Source: an uncultured Lysobacterales bacterium
GTDB lineage: Bacteria > Pseudomonadota > Gammaproteobacteria > Xanthomonadales > SZUA-36
Assembly (NCBI GenBank): GCA_937974465.1
Contig: CALJWY010000212.1
Span: 1-9,665 of the forward strand
Length of the DNA: 9,665 nucleotides
Reading direction: 5' to 3'
Shown here: one piece after another, positions 1-6,923 of the stretch
How the letters are laid out: every line of letters starts with the position of its first letter
Numbering within the stretch: the first letter of the stretch is position 1
Notes under the pieces: model-generated
Databases searched by the model: none
Told to the model about the DNA's origin: nothing
The model's input: only the letters and a program-made list of their open reading frames with translations
Position numbers and translations under genes: made by a program

Positions 1-224
1 TACATCCAGGCCTTGAATGGTGCGGTTGGCCGATACTTGCGGCGTGACTTGATAATCTTTTCCCAAACACCCTGGTATAAATCATTGGCTACCGCCGCGT
101 CGGACACCTGGCGCTTCAAGTAACGGTAGAGCGGTCCGCGATGGCGTGCATACAACCGGTCGAAGGCCTGTGCTTCACCTTTTGCGTACCGCTGCATCAG
201 CTTTTCATCGGTCGTTTCCCGCAT
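1..224 (-). CDS. RNA polymerase sigma factor, ECF-like, N-terminal part (cut by left edge)
   Basis: Reading leftward from the ATG at 224-222, the frame stays open for 74 codons to the window edge, so only the N-terminus is present. The protein begins MRETTDEKLMQRYAKGEAQA and continues with AFDRLYARHRGPLYRYLKRQ, then a segment containing NDLYQGVWEKI and ending PFKAWMY. This is the pattern of sigma-70 region 2 in ECF-type sigma factors, which binds core RNA polymerase and the -10 element. Region 4 would lie outside the window. An in-frame ATG at 299-297 would add 25 residues, but they do not resemble a sigma factor, so I prefer 224; neither start has a strong Shine-Dalgarno sequence. It lies 208 bp downstream of the vWA lipoprotein gene on the same strand. 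The family call is fairly safe; the subgroup and regulon are unknown. Confidence 0.82.
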   Translation of the reverse strand, partial: MRETTDEKLMQRYAKGEAQAFDRLYARHRGPLYRYLKRQVSDAAVANDLYQGVWEKIIKSRRKYRPTAPFKAWM

Positions 225-379
225 AACAGCAGCGTAGCGGATTCGAGCGAGTGCGCCAAGTAGAGTGTGTTCGATTGCTACAGGTATTGACACTGTCATC
301 CCGGAATTTGCAAAGCCAATATCCGCTACCTTTTCGGGTTTAGTGTGCGTCGGTAAGAACTTGATGTTTGGCACCCCGG

Positions 380-401
380 AAAACGGGGAGGTCCCCGCTT
401 T
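380..401 (-). terminator. Possible intrinsic terminator after the vWA gene
   Basis: Read on the minus strand, about 30 nt after the vWA stop codon, the sequence is AAAGCGGGGACCTCCCCGTT followed by TT. It folds as CGGGG(ACCT)CCCCG, extended by a G-T wobble and A-T pairs, and the U-run forms the far side of the stem. The T-run is short (four) and is followed by CCGGGG, so it is a weak example. The same CGGGG arm can pair instead with the CCCCG at 374-378, which would disrupt the terminator shape. It would separate vWA transcription from the downstream sigma gene. Confidence 0.35.
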
Positions 402-432
402 CACGGCGGTGCCGGTGACTACCCATGAGGGC

Positions 433-2184
433 CTATTCCTGATTGATCTGGGCAACATTGGACGTTTGGTCCAGCGTAGCCGCCAGGTTAACCAGTTGCA
501 TAAATTCGCTGCGGTAACCATGCGCATCATTGCCCCTGGAGTGACGGGCCAGCTCGGCGATATCCGGGTAGTCAAAGTTCTCCAGGAAGGTCCCGCCACG
601 CAGTTTCTGCCCAAATGCTGCAACGGCTGCGGCAAAGTTGAAACTGTCGCTGCCATGTGCCTTGATTTGCTTGTCCAGGATGGCAGACTCGACCAGTTTT
701 GAGTTGGATGAGCCGGGTAATTTGTACCGCACCCGAAGGTGTGCAAGTTCGTTGGCGAATGCACCACTGTCGTTTTGGGAATTCGTGTTGTCCTGTTGAT
801 AGCGCCTGCCTGGCAAACGCTGGCCATCACTGCTGGCCAGGCTGATTTCATATAACGCTGTCACCCGGTGACCCGCACCGATTTCACCGGCATCTACCTT
901 ATCGTTGTTAAAGTCCTCCTCGTTCAGTGCACGGTTTTCATAGCCGATCAGCCGATATTCAGATACAAGGGCCGGATTAAATTCGACCTGGATCTTCACG
1001 TCTTTGGCAATCGTCAAAAGGGTCGCCGAGAGTTCTTCCGCCAGTACTTTACGGGCTTCATTGAGCTTGTCGATATAGGCATGATTGCCATTGCCTTCGT
1101 CGGCGAGTTGCTCCAGCAGATGGTCGTTGTAATTACCGCTGCCAAAGCCGAGGGTGGTCAGGGCGATACCAGCATTGCGTTTGCGCTGAATCAGGTCTAT
1201 CAGTTCCTCGGTGCTGGCAAGGCCGACATTGAAATCGCCATCGGTTGCCAGGATCACGCGGTTAACACCATTGGCGATAAGGTTTTGCTGTGCCAGCTGA
1301 TAGGCGAGACGAATACCGGCGGCGCCGTTGGTTGAACCACCCGCCTGAAGTTGCTGCAGTGCTGCAAGGATATCTGCCTTTTTATCACCGCTGGTGGGTG
1401 GCAAAACGATACCCGATGCACCCGCGTAAACCACGATGCTGATATGGTCACTTTGGTCAAGTTGACCGACCAGCATGGCCAGGGCTTGTTGAAGCAGGGG
1501 CAGCTTGTCGGCGGAGTTCATGGAGCCGGACACATCAAGCAGGAACACCAGGTTTGATGCCGGTAACTCACGTTTTGGCACTGTATAGCCCTGTATGCCG
1601 ATTCGCAGCAGATGGGTGTTTGGGTTCCAGGGCGTTTTGGCCATCTCGGTACTGACCGCAAACGGAACCTGCCTGTCGTCCGGCTGCGGGTAGTCGTAAT
1701 TGAAGTAGTTGATGAACTCTTCTATCCGGACCGCATCCTCGGGTGGTAACTGCCCCTGGTTCAGCCAGCGGCGCATATTGGAATAGGCACCGGTATCGAC
1801 ATCGATCGAAAAAGTGGAAACAGGGTTATCGCTGACCCGGGTCACACTCTGGCTTTCCAGGTGTTGATAGCTTTCACGGTAAAGCGGTTCAAACGCGCGC
1901 CGGTAGTCTTGTTGGGCTACGGCGGTGCTAGCCAGGCCCGGTTGAGCGTGTTTCATCAGCAGGGCCCGATCAACGCTTGTATAAGCAATTTCTTCATGGA
2001 CACCCACTACACCTGGTGGGGAGTCAGGTTTGCCGGGGTCAGTGTCAGTTAGTTCGCGTTCCCCGATTTTTACCGGATGCATGGTTGAGGGGTTGTTGGC
2101 TGATTGCTGGGGATCCTGCTTGTCAGCGGCACACGCTGCCAGGCTTGCGATACATAGTGTGATAACAAAGGTCTGGAATTTCAT
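433..2184 (-). CDS. YfbK-type von Willebrand factor A domain lipoprotein
   Basis: A 583-residue exported lipoprotein. The N-terminus has a basic start, a hydrophobic stretch and a lipobox LAAC at 15-18. C18 would be lipidated, and Ala at +2 suggests the outer membrane rather than inner-membrane retention. A low-complexity linker follows, then a conserved N-terminal region (about 95-200), the vWA domain (about 210-390) and a C-terminal YfbK/DUF3520-type region (about 395-575). The metal-ion-dependent adhesion site is complete: DVSGSM at 217-222, T285 in GGSTNG, and D315 in ATDGD. It can therefore be expected to bind a divalent cation and a protein ligand, but the ligand is not known for this family. 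The start is supported by AGGAGT 6 nt upstream of the ATG. It lies 103 bp after xseA on the same strand and is followed by the sigma factor gene, which hints at a link to envelope signalling (inference). Confidence 0.9.
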   Translation of the reverse strand: MKFQTFVITLCIASLAACAADKQDPQQSANNPSTMHPVKIGERELTDTDPGKPDSPPGVVGVHEEIAYTSVDRALLMKHAQPGLASTAVAQQDYRRAFEPLYRESYQHLESQSVTRVSDNPVSTFSIDVDTGAYSNMRRWLNQGQLPPEDAVRIEEFINYFNYDYPQPDDRQVPFAVSTEMAKTPWNPNTHLLRIGIQGYTVPKRELPASNLVFLLDVSGSMNSADKLPLLQQALAMLVGQLDQSDHISIVVYAGASGIVLPPTSGDKKADILAALQQLQAGGSTNGAAGIRLAYQLAQQNLIANGVNRVILATDGDFNVGLASTEELIDLIQRKRNAGIALTTLGFGSGNYNDHLLEQLADEGNGNHAYIDKLNEARKVLAEELSATLLTIAKDVKIQVEFNPALVSEYRLIGYENRALNEEDFNNDKVDAGEIGAGHRVTALYEISLASSDGQRLPGRRYQQDNTNSQNDSGAFANELAHLRVRYKLPGSSNSKLVESAILDKQIKAHGSDSFNFAAAVAAFGQKLRGGTFLENFDYPDIAELARHSRGNDAHGYRSEFMQLVNLAATLDQTSNVAQINQE

Positions 2185-2190
2185 GTTTTT

Positions 2191-2196
2191 ACTCCT
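2191..2196 (-). promoter_or_regulatory. Shine-Dalgarno site of the vWA lipoprotein gene
   Basis: On the minus strand AGGAGT is followed by AAAAAC and then ATG, a near-perfect ribosome binding site at ideal spacing. It fixes the vWA start at 2184. Confidence 0.8.
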
Positions 2197-2210
2197 GTTG
2201 AAATAATGGG

Positions 2211-2233
2211 TTGCGTACCGGGTATATACGCAA
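2211..2233. repeat. 7-bp inverted repeat upstream of the vWA gene
   Basis: TTGCGTA at 2211-2217 and TACGCAA at 2227-2233 are perfect inverted repeats separated by 9 nt. The element begins 27 nt upstream of the vWA ATG, in the 103-bp gap after xseA. Its position fits either an operator for a dimeric regulator or a 5'-leader hairpin. No clear -35/-10 pair was found around it, so which role applies, if any, cannot be told from the sequence. Confidence 0.35.
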
Positions 2234-2259
2234 ACAGGAGGAAAAAGGGGTTAAGGACT

Positions 2260-2273
2260 CTCTGAATACAGAG
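2260..2273 (-). other. Short hairpin downstream of xseA
   Basis: CTCTG(AATA)CAGAG forms a 5-bp stem about 15 nt after the xseA stop codon. On the minus strand it is followed by AGTCCTTAACCCCTTTTTCC, so the T-run lies about 13 nt or more beyond the stem, too far for a canonical terminator. It may be a weak 3'-end structure or chance. Confidence 0.2.
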
Positions 2274-2287
2274 GCGATGTCCGGGTT

Positions 2288-3598
2288 TTATTTCAAGGGT
2301 TTGTCATTGGTCTTATCAACGGTGGACAGAATCTGACCATCAATGAGTTGCGTAATGAGTGATTGCCCGGCCTCTGTATTTTTAACCGAGCTGATTACTG
2401 TACCGGATTCGGCTTCGGTCACGATTGCATATCCGCGGGCTATGGTCGGCAGCGGGCTAAGTGCGTTCAGTGTCCGCGCCAACTCTTGCAGAAGGCGTCT
2501 TCGCTCAGGCACGATTCGCGCACCCGCAGGCAGAAGGCGGTGCGCACTGAGGTCCTCGAGTGACCGGCGGCGTTCGGGAACGATATGTTTCCCTGCCAAA
2601 TGCAGCCGTTGTCTTGCCTGTTGCAGCATGGTCCTGTGTTGTAACAAGCGCTGCCCGGGATGCTGCTGCCGCAAGCGGTGTGCGAGGTGATCCAGTTGTT
2701 GTGACAACTTTTGCAACTGGTACATGCAACGCTGCTGCAAATGACGGCTGTAGGCCACCAAGTTTTGTTTCAGTTCGCGCTGATCCGGAGAAATCAATTC
2801 GGCTGCAGCTGAAGGCGTTGGCGCTCGCATATCGGCGACAAAATCGGAGATGCTGAAATCAATTTCGTGACCTACTGCCGATACGACAGGAATTTCGGAT
2901 GCAAAGACTGCGCGCGCGACAATTTCTTCATTGAATGCCCACAGATCTTCCAGGGAACCGCCACCACGACCCGTGATGATGATATCTGCCCATTGATGCT
3001 GGTTGGCTGCCTCAAGGGCCTTGACGATGGCAGGCGCCGCTTCATTGCCCTGAACCGGCACGCCATAGACCCGCACTGCGGCCAATGGCCAACGGCGTTG
3101 CAACACATTCAGGATATCCCTCAAAGCCGCCCCGGATGGCGATGTGATGACTGCAATATGCAGGGGGTAGGCGGGCAGGGGCTGTTTATGCTCTTCATTA
3201 AACAGACCCTCACTGGCAAGGTTGTTCTTTAATAGTTCAAACTTCGCCCGCAGCAGGCCTTCGCCGGAGCGCTGCATGGCGTCGGCAATCAACTGGTAGT
3301 TGCCGCGAGCCTCGTACAGGCTGACCCTGCCACGGGCGCGCACCAGCATGCCATTCTCAGGAGAGAAACCCAGGCCATAACTGTTGGAGCGGAACATGGC
3401 GCAGCTGATCTGCGCCTTCTCATCCTTGAGTGAGAAGTAGATATGGCCTGATGACGGTTTGCTCAGGTTTGAAATTTCGCCTTCGATCCAGATACGCCCA
3501 AAGCCTGCCTCAAGGTGCAGTCTTGCTTCGTGATTCAACTCGCTTGGTGTATATATGTTCTCGCCCGGTCCGGCGGCTTTGAGTTCTTCAAATTCCAT
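2288..3598 (-). CDS. xseA: Exodeoxyribonuclease VII large subunit
   Basis: XseA is the catalytic large subunit of exonuclease VII. With several XseB subunits it degrades single-stranded DNA in both directions in the cytoplasm, acting in mismatch repair and clean-up of damaged DNA. From the ATG at 3598 the protein is 436 residues, close to the usual 440-456. An N-terminal OB-fold occupies about 15-110 (GRIWIEGEISNLSKPSSGHI). The catalytic domain carries ITSPSGAALRDIL at 151-163, TGRGGGSLEDLWAFNEE at 209-225, SAVGHEID at 240-247 and RAPTPSAAAEL at 258-268. A coiled coil follows (about 275-378) and then the conserved C-terminal ARGYAI at 387-392. The frame extends upstream to a TTG at 3646, but those 16 extra residues do not look like XseA. 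There is no strong Shine-Dalgarno sequence before 3598. xseB is not in the window. The coiled coil contains IVPERRR twice, 23 residues apart. Confidence 0.97.
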   Translation of the reverse strand: MEFEELKAAGPGENIYTPSELNHEARLHLEAGFGRIWIEGEISNLSKPSSGHIYFSLKDEKAQISCAMFRSNSYGLGFSPENGMLVRARGRVSLYEARGNYQLIADAMQRSGEGLLRAKFELLKNNLASEGLFNEEHKQPLPAYPLHIAVITSPSGAALRDILNVLQRRWPLAAVRVYGVPVQGNEAAPAIVKALEAANQHQWADIIITGRGGGSLEDLWAFNEEIVARAVFASEIPVVSAVGHEIDFSISDFVADMRAPTPSAAAELISPDQRELKQNLVAYSRHLQQRCMYQLQKLSQQLDHLAHRLRQQHPGQRLLQHRTMLQQARQRLHLAGKHIVPERRRSLEDLSAHRLLPAGARIVPERRRLLQELARTLNALSPLPTIARGYAIVTEAESGTVISSVKNTEAGQSLITQLIDGQILSTVDKTNDKPLK

Positions 3599-3657
3599 GT
3601 ACAGATGATAAACTGATGTTCGCGATGTGTCCTGTCCGGATATCAAGGAAATTAACT
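3599..3657. promoter_or_regulatory. Divergent intergenic region between xseA and the amidohydrolase gene
   Basis: These 59 bp separate the xseA and amidohydrolase start codons, so both genes must start transcription here or inside the opposite coding region. On the plus strand AAGGAA at 3645-3650 is a good Shine-Dalgarno sequence 7 nt before the amidohydrolase ATG. On the minus strand TATCAT resembles a -10 box but lies only about 7 nt before the xseA ATG and lacks a matching -35. No convincing promoter could be placed. Confidence 0.3.
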
Positions 3658-5352
3658 ATGCGTAAAAAAATCTCTCTCGCTGCTCTTATTTTAAGTCTTG
3701 CAGCATGCAACGTTGAGCAACCTCCCGCTACTCCGGTCACGGAGGCTGCCCCAACGGCTGCACAAACCCTGGTTCATAATGCCAGGATTTACTCAATGGA
3801 CGCCGGCTTTTCGACTGCTTCAGCGATGGCCTTTGACAGCACTGGAATCATTCACAACCTTGGTGACGAGCAGGCAATGCTTGACGCTTTCCCGGAAGCA
3901 GAGAGAATCGATCTCGGTGGTAAAACGGTGATACCGGGTCTGATCGATGCACATGCACACCTGTATGGCCTGGCTATCAGTCTCAGCCAGGCGCAGTTGC
4001 GGGATACCCGAAGCAAGGAGGAGGTGATCCGGCGGCTGCGTGAGCATGAGAAAAATCTGTCCGACAGTGATTGGTTGCTGGGTGCTGGCTGGGACCAGAA
4101 CGACTGGCCCGTAAAGGAGTTCCCCACACGTGAAGATCTCGACCGGGCATTCCCGGACCGGCCCGTGTGGCTTAGCCGTATTGATGGCCATGCAGGCTGG
4201 GCCAATGGTGCCGCTCTGGCCATGGCGGACCAGGACTTATCGGGCGATTGGCAACCCCGGGGCGGACATATTTATCGTGACACCGCGGGCCAGGCCAGCG
4301 GCGTCCTGATTGACGGCGCAATGGCGCTGGTGGAAAAGGCTGTGCCTGAAGTTTCCGATGGGCTACTGGTGGCTTCGCTGGACCTCGCACTGCAGCAAAT
4401 GGTTAGCCTCGGCCTCACCGGGGTGCATGATATGGGTATCAACCGCTCTGTTGTGGAGCTGTACCAACAGCGAATCAGGGATAAGGCTTTCCCGACCCGG
4501 GTTTACGCCTTCACCGACGGTGCTGGTGCGACGCTCGACTGGTTGTGCGAAACAGGCGCTATCAGGGACGACTCGGGACTTCTGCATATGCGTGCGGTCA
4601 AGCTGTATATCGATGGTGCCATGGGTAGCAGGGGAGCCGCTTTACTCAGTGAATACTCGGACGATCCAGGGAATTCCGGCTTGTTGTTTATGCCGCGTGA
4701 AGACCTTGATGCTCATATCGGCAAGGCACTGGGTTGTGGCTTTCAGGTTGGGATTCATGCGATTGGCGACCTGGGTAACCGCGTGGTTCTGGATGCCCTC
4801 GAGTCGGTCATGGGCCGATATCCAAATAACCCCGGAAGGCACCGTGTTGAGCATGCACAGACTTTGACTGCCAGCGATGTGCCGAGATTTGCCCAGCTGG
4901 ATGTGATTGCAGCCATGCAACCGACCCACGCGACCAGCGACATGTACTGGATAGAGGAGCGCCTGGGCGCTGATCGGGTTCCCTATGCCTACGCGTGGCG
5001 GAAGTTGCTGGATAGTGACGCCCGCCTGGCGCTGGGTTCAGATTTTCCTGTCGAGAAGGTCAACCCGATGCTGGGGATATACGCATCCATCAGCCGGCAG
5101 GATGTCGAGGGCTGGCCGCCCGGCGGTTGGTATCCGCAAGAGAGCTTGAGCCGCCAGGAAGCTGTGCGTGGGTTCACTCTGGATGCTGCTTATTCCGCCT
5201 TCATGGAACAGGATGTGGGTTCGCTGGAGGCCGGCAAGCGTGCCGATTTCATCGTGCTGGACAAGAACGTTTTCGAAATACCTGTTGCGAATATCCCGGC
5301 AATCAAGGTATTGCAAACCTGGCTGGATGGTGAACTTGTGTATTCAAACTGA
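3658..5352 (+). CDS. YtcJ-like amidohydrolase (amidohydrolase family 3), lipoprotein
   Basis: A predicted 564-residue metal-dependent hydrolase anchored to the envelope. MRKKISLAALILSLAAC carries a lipobox LAAC at 14-17, and Asn at +2 favours the outer membrane. The (beta/alpha)8 amidohydrolase metal site is visible: HAH at 99-101 in GLIDAHAHLYG, K315 in VKLYIDGAMGSRG (the position of the usually carbamylated lysine), H367 in GIHAIGD, H399 in RHRVEHAQ, and D462 in LGSDFPVE. The C-terminal GSLEAGKRADFIVLD is typical of the family. Related enzymes hydrolyse amide bonds in varied small molecules; the substrate here cannot be read from the sequence. The ATG at 3658 is chosen because it starts the signal peptide and has AAGGAA 7 nt upstream. 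An earlier ATG at 3616 would bury the signal behind 14 residues. It lies between divergent xseA and guaB, co-oriented with guaB, which has its own promoter. Confidence 0.92.
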   Translation: MRKKISLAALILSLAACNVEQPPATPVTEAAPTAAQTLVHNARIYSMDAGFSTASAMAFDSTGIIHNLGDEQAMLDAFPEAERIDLGGKTVIPGLIDAHAHLYGLAISLSQAQLRDTRSKEEVIRRLREHEKNLSDSDWLLGAGWDQNDWPVKEFPTREDLDRAFPDRPVWLSRIDGHAGWANGAALAMADQDLSGDWQPRGGHIYRDTAGQASGVLIDGAMALVEKAVPEVSDGLLVASLDLALQQMVSLGLTGVHDMGINRSVVELYQQRIRDKAFPTRVYAFTDGAGATLDWLCETGAIRDDSGLLHMRAVKLYIDGAMGSRGAALLSEYSDDPGNSGLLFMPREDLDAHIGKALGCGFQVGIHAIGDLGNRVVLDALESVMGRYPNNPGRHRVEHAQTLTASDVPRFAQLDVIAAMQPTHATSDMYWIEERLGADRVPYAYAWRKLLDSDARLALGSDFPVEKVNPMLGIYASISRQDVEGWPPGGWYPQESLSRQEAVRGFTLDAAYSAFMEQDVGSLEAGKRADFIVLDKNVFEIPVANIPAIKVLQTWLDGELVYSN

Positions 5353-5362
5353 GTATTTCAGT

Positions 5363-5392
5363 CTGTCAATAGCTCTATTGGATGGTTATAAT
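5363..5392 (+). promoter_or_regulatory. Predicted sigma-70 promoter of guaBA
   Basis: A perfect TATAAT lies at 5387-5392. CTGTCA at 5363-5368 matches the -35 consensus at four of six positions with an 18-nt spacer. Transcription would start near 5399-5401, giving a guaB leader of about 55 nt. This is in the 102-bp gap between the amidohydrolase stop and guaB, so guaBA is probably transcribed independently of the gene upstream. I saw no convincing PurR or DnaA box of the kinds described for E. coli guaBA. Confidence 0.65.
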
Positions 5393-5400
5393 GATGTGTT

Positions 5401-5426
5401 AACGCGCCCGGTTTGATCCGGGCGTT
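5401..5426 (+). other. GC-rich hairpin in the guaB leader
   Basis: CGCCCGG at 5405-5411 pairs with CCGGGCG at 5418-5424 around a TTTGAT loop. Alternatively AAC/GTT can extend a GCCCGG stem with a 2-nt bulge. It begins about at the predicted transcription start of guaB. No T-run follows, so it does not look like a terminator for the amidohydrolase gene. A stable 5'-end hairpin could protect the mRNA or serve regulation (inference). Confidence 0.5.
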
Positions 5427-5427
5427 G

Positions 5428-5442
5428 CCATATTCAATATGG
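5428..5442 (+). promoter_or_regulatory. Palindromic hairpin overlapping the guaB Shine-Dalgarno site
   Basis: CCATATT at 5428-5434 and AATATGG at 5436-5442 form a perfect 15-nt palindrome with a single central base; as RNA it would probably close as CCATAT(TCA)ATATGG. The last two G's belong to the GGAG at 5441-5444, which lies 10 nt before the guaB ATG. Folding would partly hide the ribosome binding site. The stem is AT-rich in the middle, so it should be only moderately stable. Confidence 0.45.
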
Positions 5443-5454
5443 AGTGCAGCTGCC

Positions 5455-6912
5455 ATGAAAGTAATCGGTGAAGCCCTCACCTTTGATGATGTATCCCTTG
5501 TTCCGTCCTACTCCGACGTCCTGCCAAAGGATGTTGATCTCAAGACAAGTCTGACCACAGAGCTGAGCTTGAATGTGCCACTGATTTCTGCGGCCATGGA
5601 CACGGTAACCGAAGCCCGCCTCGCGATCGCCATCGCCCAGGAAGGCGGTATTGGTGTGGTCCACAAGAACATGAGTCTTGAAAACCAGGCTGAGCAGGTT
5701 CGCATTGTTAAGAAATATGAAGCCGGGGTAATTAAAGACCCGATCACCGTTGGTCCGAATACCACGATCTCTGAAGTGCTGGATATCACACACAGGCACA
5801 ATATTTCCGGTGTGCCGGTGGTCGATGGTGATGAACTTGTCGGTATCGTCACATCACGTGATATGCGTTTTGAGCGTCGTCTTGAGGATCCCGTCAGCAA
5901 GATCATGACGGGTAAACAAGACCTGGTAACGGTCAATGAAAACGCCAGCCAGGACGAAGTGCTGGAGTTGCTGCATCACCACCGCATCGAAAAGGTTCTC
6001 GTGGTGAATAATGATTTTGGTTTGCGTGGCCTGATTACCGTCAAGGATATTCAAAAATCTTCAGACTTCCCGAACGCTGCCAAGGATTCACGTGAGCGCT
6101 TATTGGTTGCGGCTGCAGTGGGTGTTGGCGGTGATACCGAAGATAGAATTGCCGCATTGGTTGAAGCCCACGTGGATGTGATTATCGTCGATACCGCGCA
6201 TGGGCATACCCGTGGTGTATTGGATCGGGTCAGCTGGGTAAAACAGCAGTTTCCGGATGTACAGGTCATTGGCGGTAACGTCACCACCGGCGAAGGCGCG
6301 TTGGCACTGGTCGAAGCGGGCGCGGATGGGGTCAAGATCGGCCAGGGACCGGGTTCAATCTGTACAACACGAATCGTTGCAGGTGTTGGTGTACCACAGA
6401 TTACCGCGATAAATAATGTTGCCATGGCACTGGCAAAGAAAGGCGTGCCATGCATTGCAGACGGGGGCATACGTTTCTCAGGTGATGTTTCCAAAGCGAT
6501 TGCGGCGGGTGCCTGGACAGTCATGATAGGCGGCCTGTTTGCGGGTACTGAAGAGGCGCCCGGTGAGGTGGAACTGTTCCAGGGCCGGTCCTATAAATCC
6601 TATCGTGGCATGGGTTCACTGGGTGCCATGCAGGAAGGTTCCAAGGATCGCTATTTCCAAATGGATGTGGCCGCAGACAAACTGGTGCCAGAAGGTATTG
6701 AAGGTCGCGTGCCCTATAAGGGCCCATTATCCGGTGTCATTCACCAGTTAATTGGTGGTTTGCGTTCTTCAATGGGCTATATGGGTTGCACCACCATTGA
6801 ACGGTTCCGTGAAGAAGCAAGGTTTGTTCGTATCACTGGAGCAGGGGTGCGTGAGAGCCATGCGCACGATGTCCAGATTACAAAAGAAGCTCCCAACTAC
6901 AAATTAGGTTGA
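5455..6912 (+). CDS. guaB: Inosine-5'-monophosphate dehydrogenase
   Basis: GuaB oxidises IMP to XMP with NAD+, the rate-limiting step of guanine nucleotide synthesis, in the cytoplasm as a tetramer or octamer. The 485-residue protein is close to the E. coli length of 488 and begins MKVIGEALTFDDVSLVPSYS. Two CBS domains, which bind adenine and guanine nucleotides in related enzymes, occupy about 93-205 between the halves of the barrel. The catalytic loop is GPGSICTTRIV with C303 as nucleophile. IADGGIRFSGD at 334-344 holds the phosphate-binding site, and EGIEGRVPYKG near 413-423 is the mobile flap with the catalytic Arg. The C-terminus is SHAHDVQITKEAPNYKLG. The frame extends back to a TTG at 5413, but the ATG at 5455 matches the family and has GGAG 10 nt upstream. 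guaA follows immediately. Confidence 0.98.
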   Translation: MKVIGEALTFDDVSLVPSYSDVLPKDVDLKTSLTTELSLNVPLISAAMDTVTEARLAIAIAQEGGIGVVHKNMSLENQAEQVRIVKKYEAGVIKDPITVGPNTTISEVLDITHRHNISGVPVVDGDELVGIVTSRDMRFERRLEDPVSKIMTGKQDLVTVNENASQDEVLELLHHHRIEKVLVVNNDFGLRGLITVKDIQKSSDFPNAAKDSRERLLVAAAVGVGGDTEDRIAALVEAHVDVIIVDTAHGHTRGVLDRVSWVKQQFPDVQVIGGNVTTGEGALALVEAGADGVKIGQGPGSICTTRIVAGVGVPQITAINNVAMALAKKGVPCIADGGIRFSGDVSKAIAAGAWTVMIGGLFAGTEEAPGEVELFQGRSYKSYRGMGSLGAMQEGSKDRYFQMDVAADKLVPEGIEGRVPYKGPLSGVIHQLIGGLRSSMGYMGCTTIERFREEARFVRITGAGVRESHAHDVQITKEAPNYKLG

Positions 6913-6923
6913 TAAACACCGAA

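Noticed and set aside
265..702. Plus-strand open frame of 145 codons at the left end
   Set aside because: It overlaps the 3' end of the vWA gene and the intergenic hairpins on the opposite strand. Its protein has no recognisable domain and its start has no ribosome binding site.
2235..2241. AGGAGG on the plus strand between vWA and xseA
   Set aside because: No start codon follows at suitable spacing on the plus strand, and both flanking genes are on the minus strand.
4310..4867. 185-codon plus-strand frame inside the amidohydrolase gene
   Set aside because: It is an out-of-frame shadow of a gene with intact catalytic motifs; its Trp-, Cys- and Arg-rich composition is typical of a wrong frame.
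5402..5417. Possible PurR operator in the guaB leader
   Set aside because: Only about 9 of 16 positions match the E. coli PurR consensus, and the matches are explained by the GC-rich hairpin arm.
6051..6524. 157-codon minus-strand frame opposite guaB
   Set aside because: Antisense shadow of a highly conserved coding region, with Pro/Ser/Thr-rich composition and no ribosome binding site.
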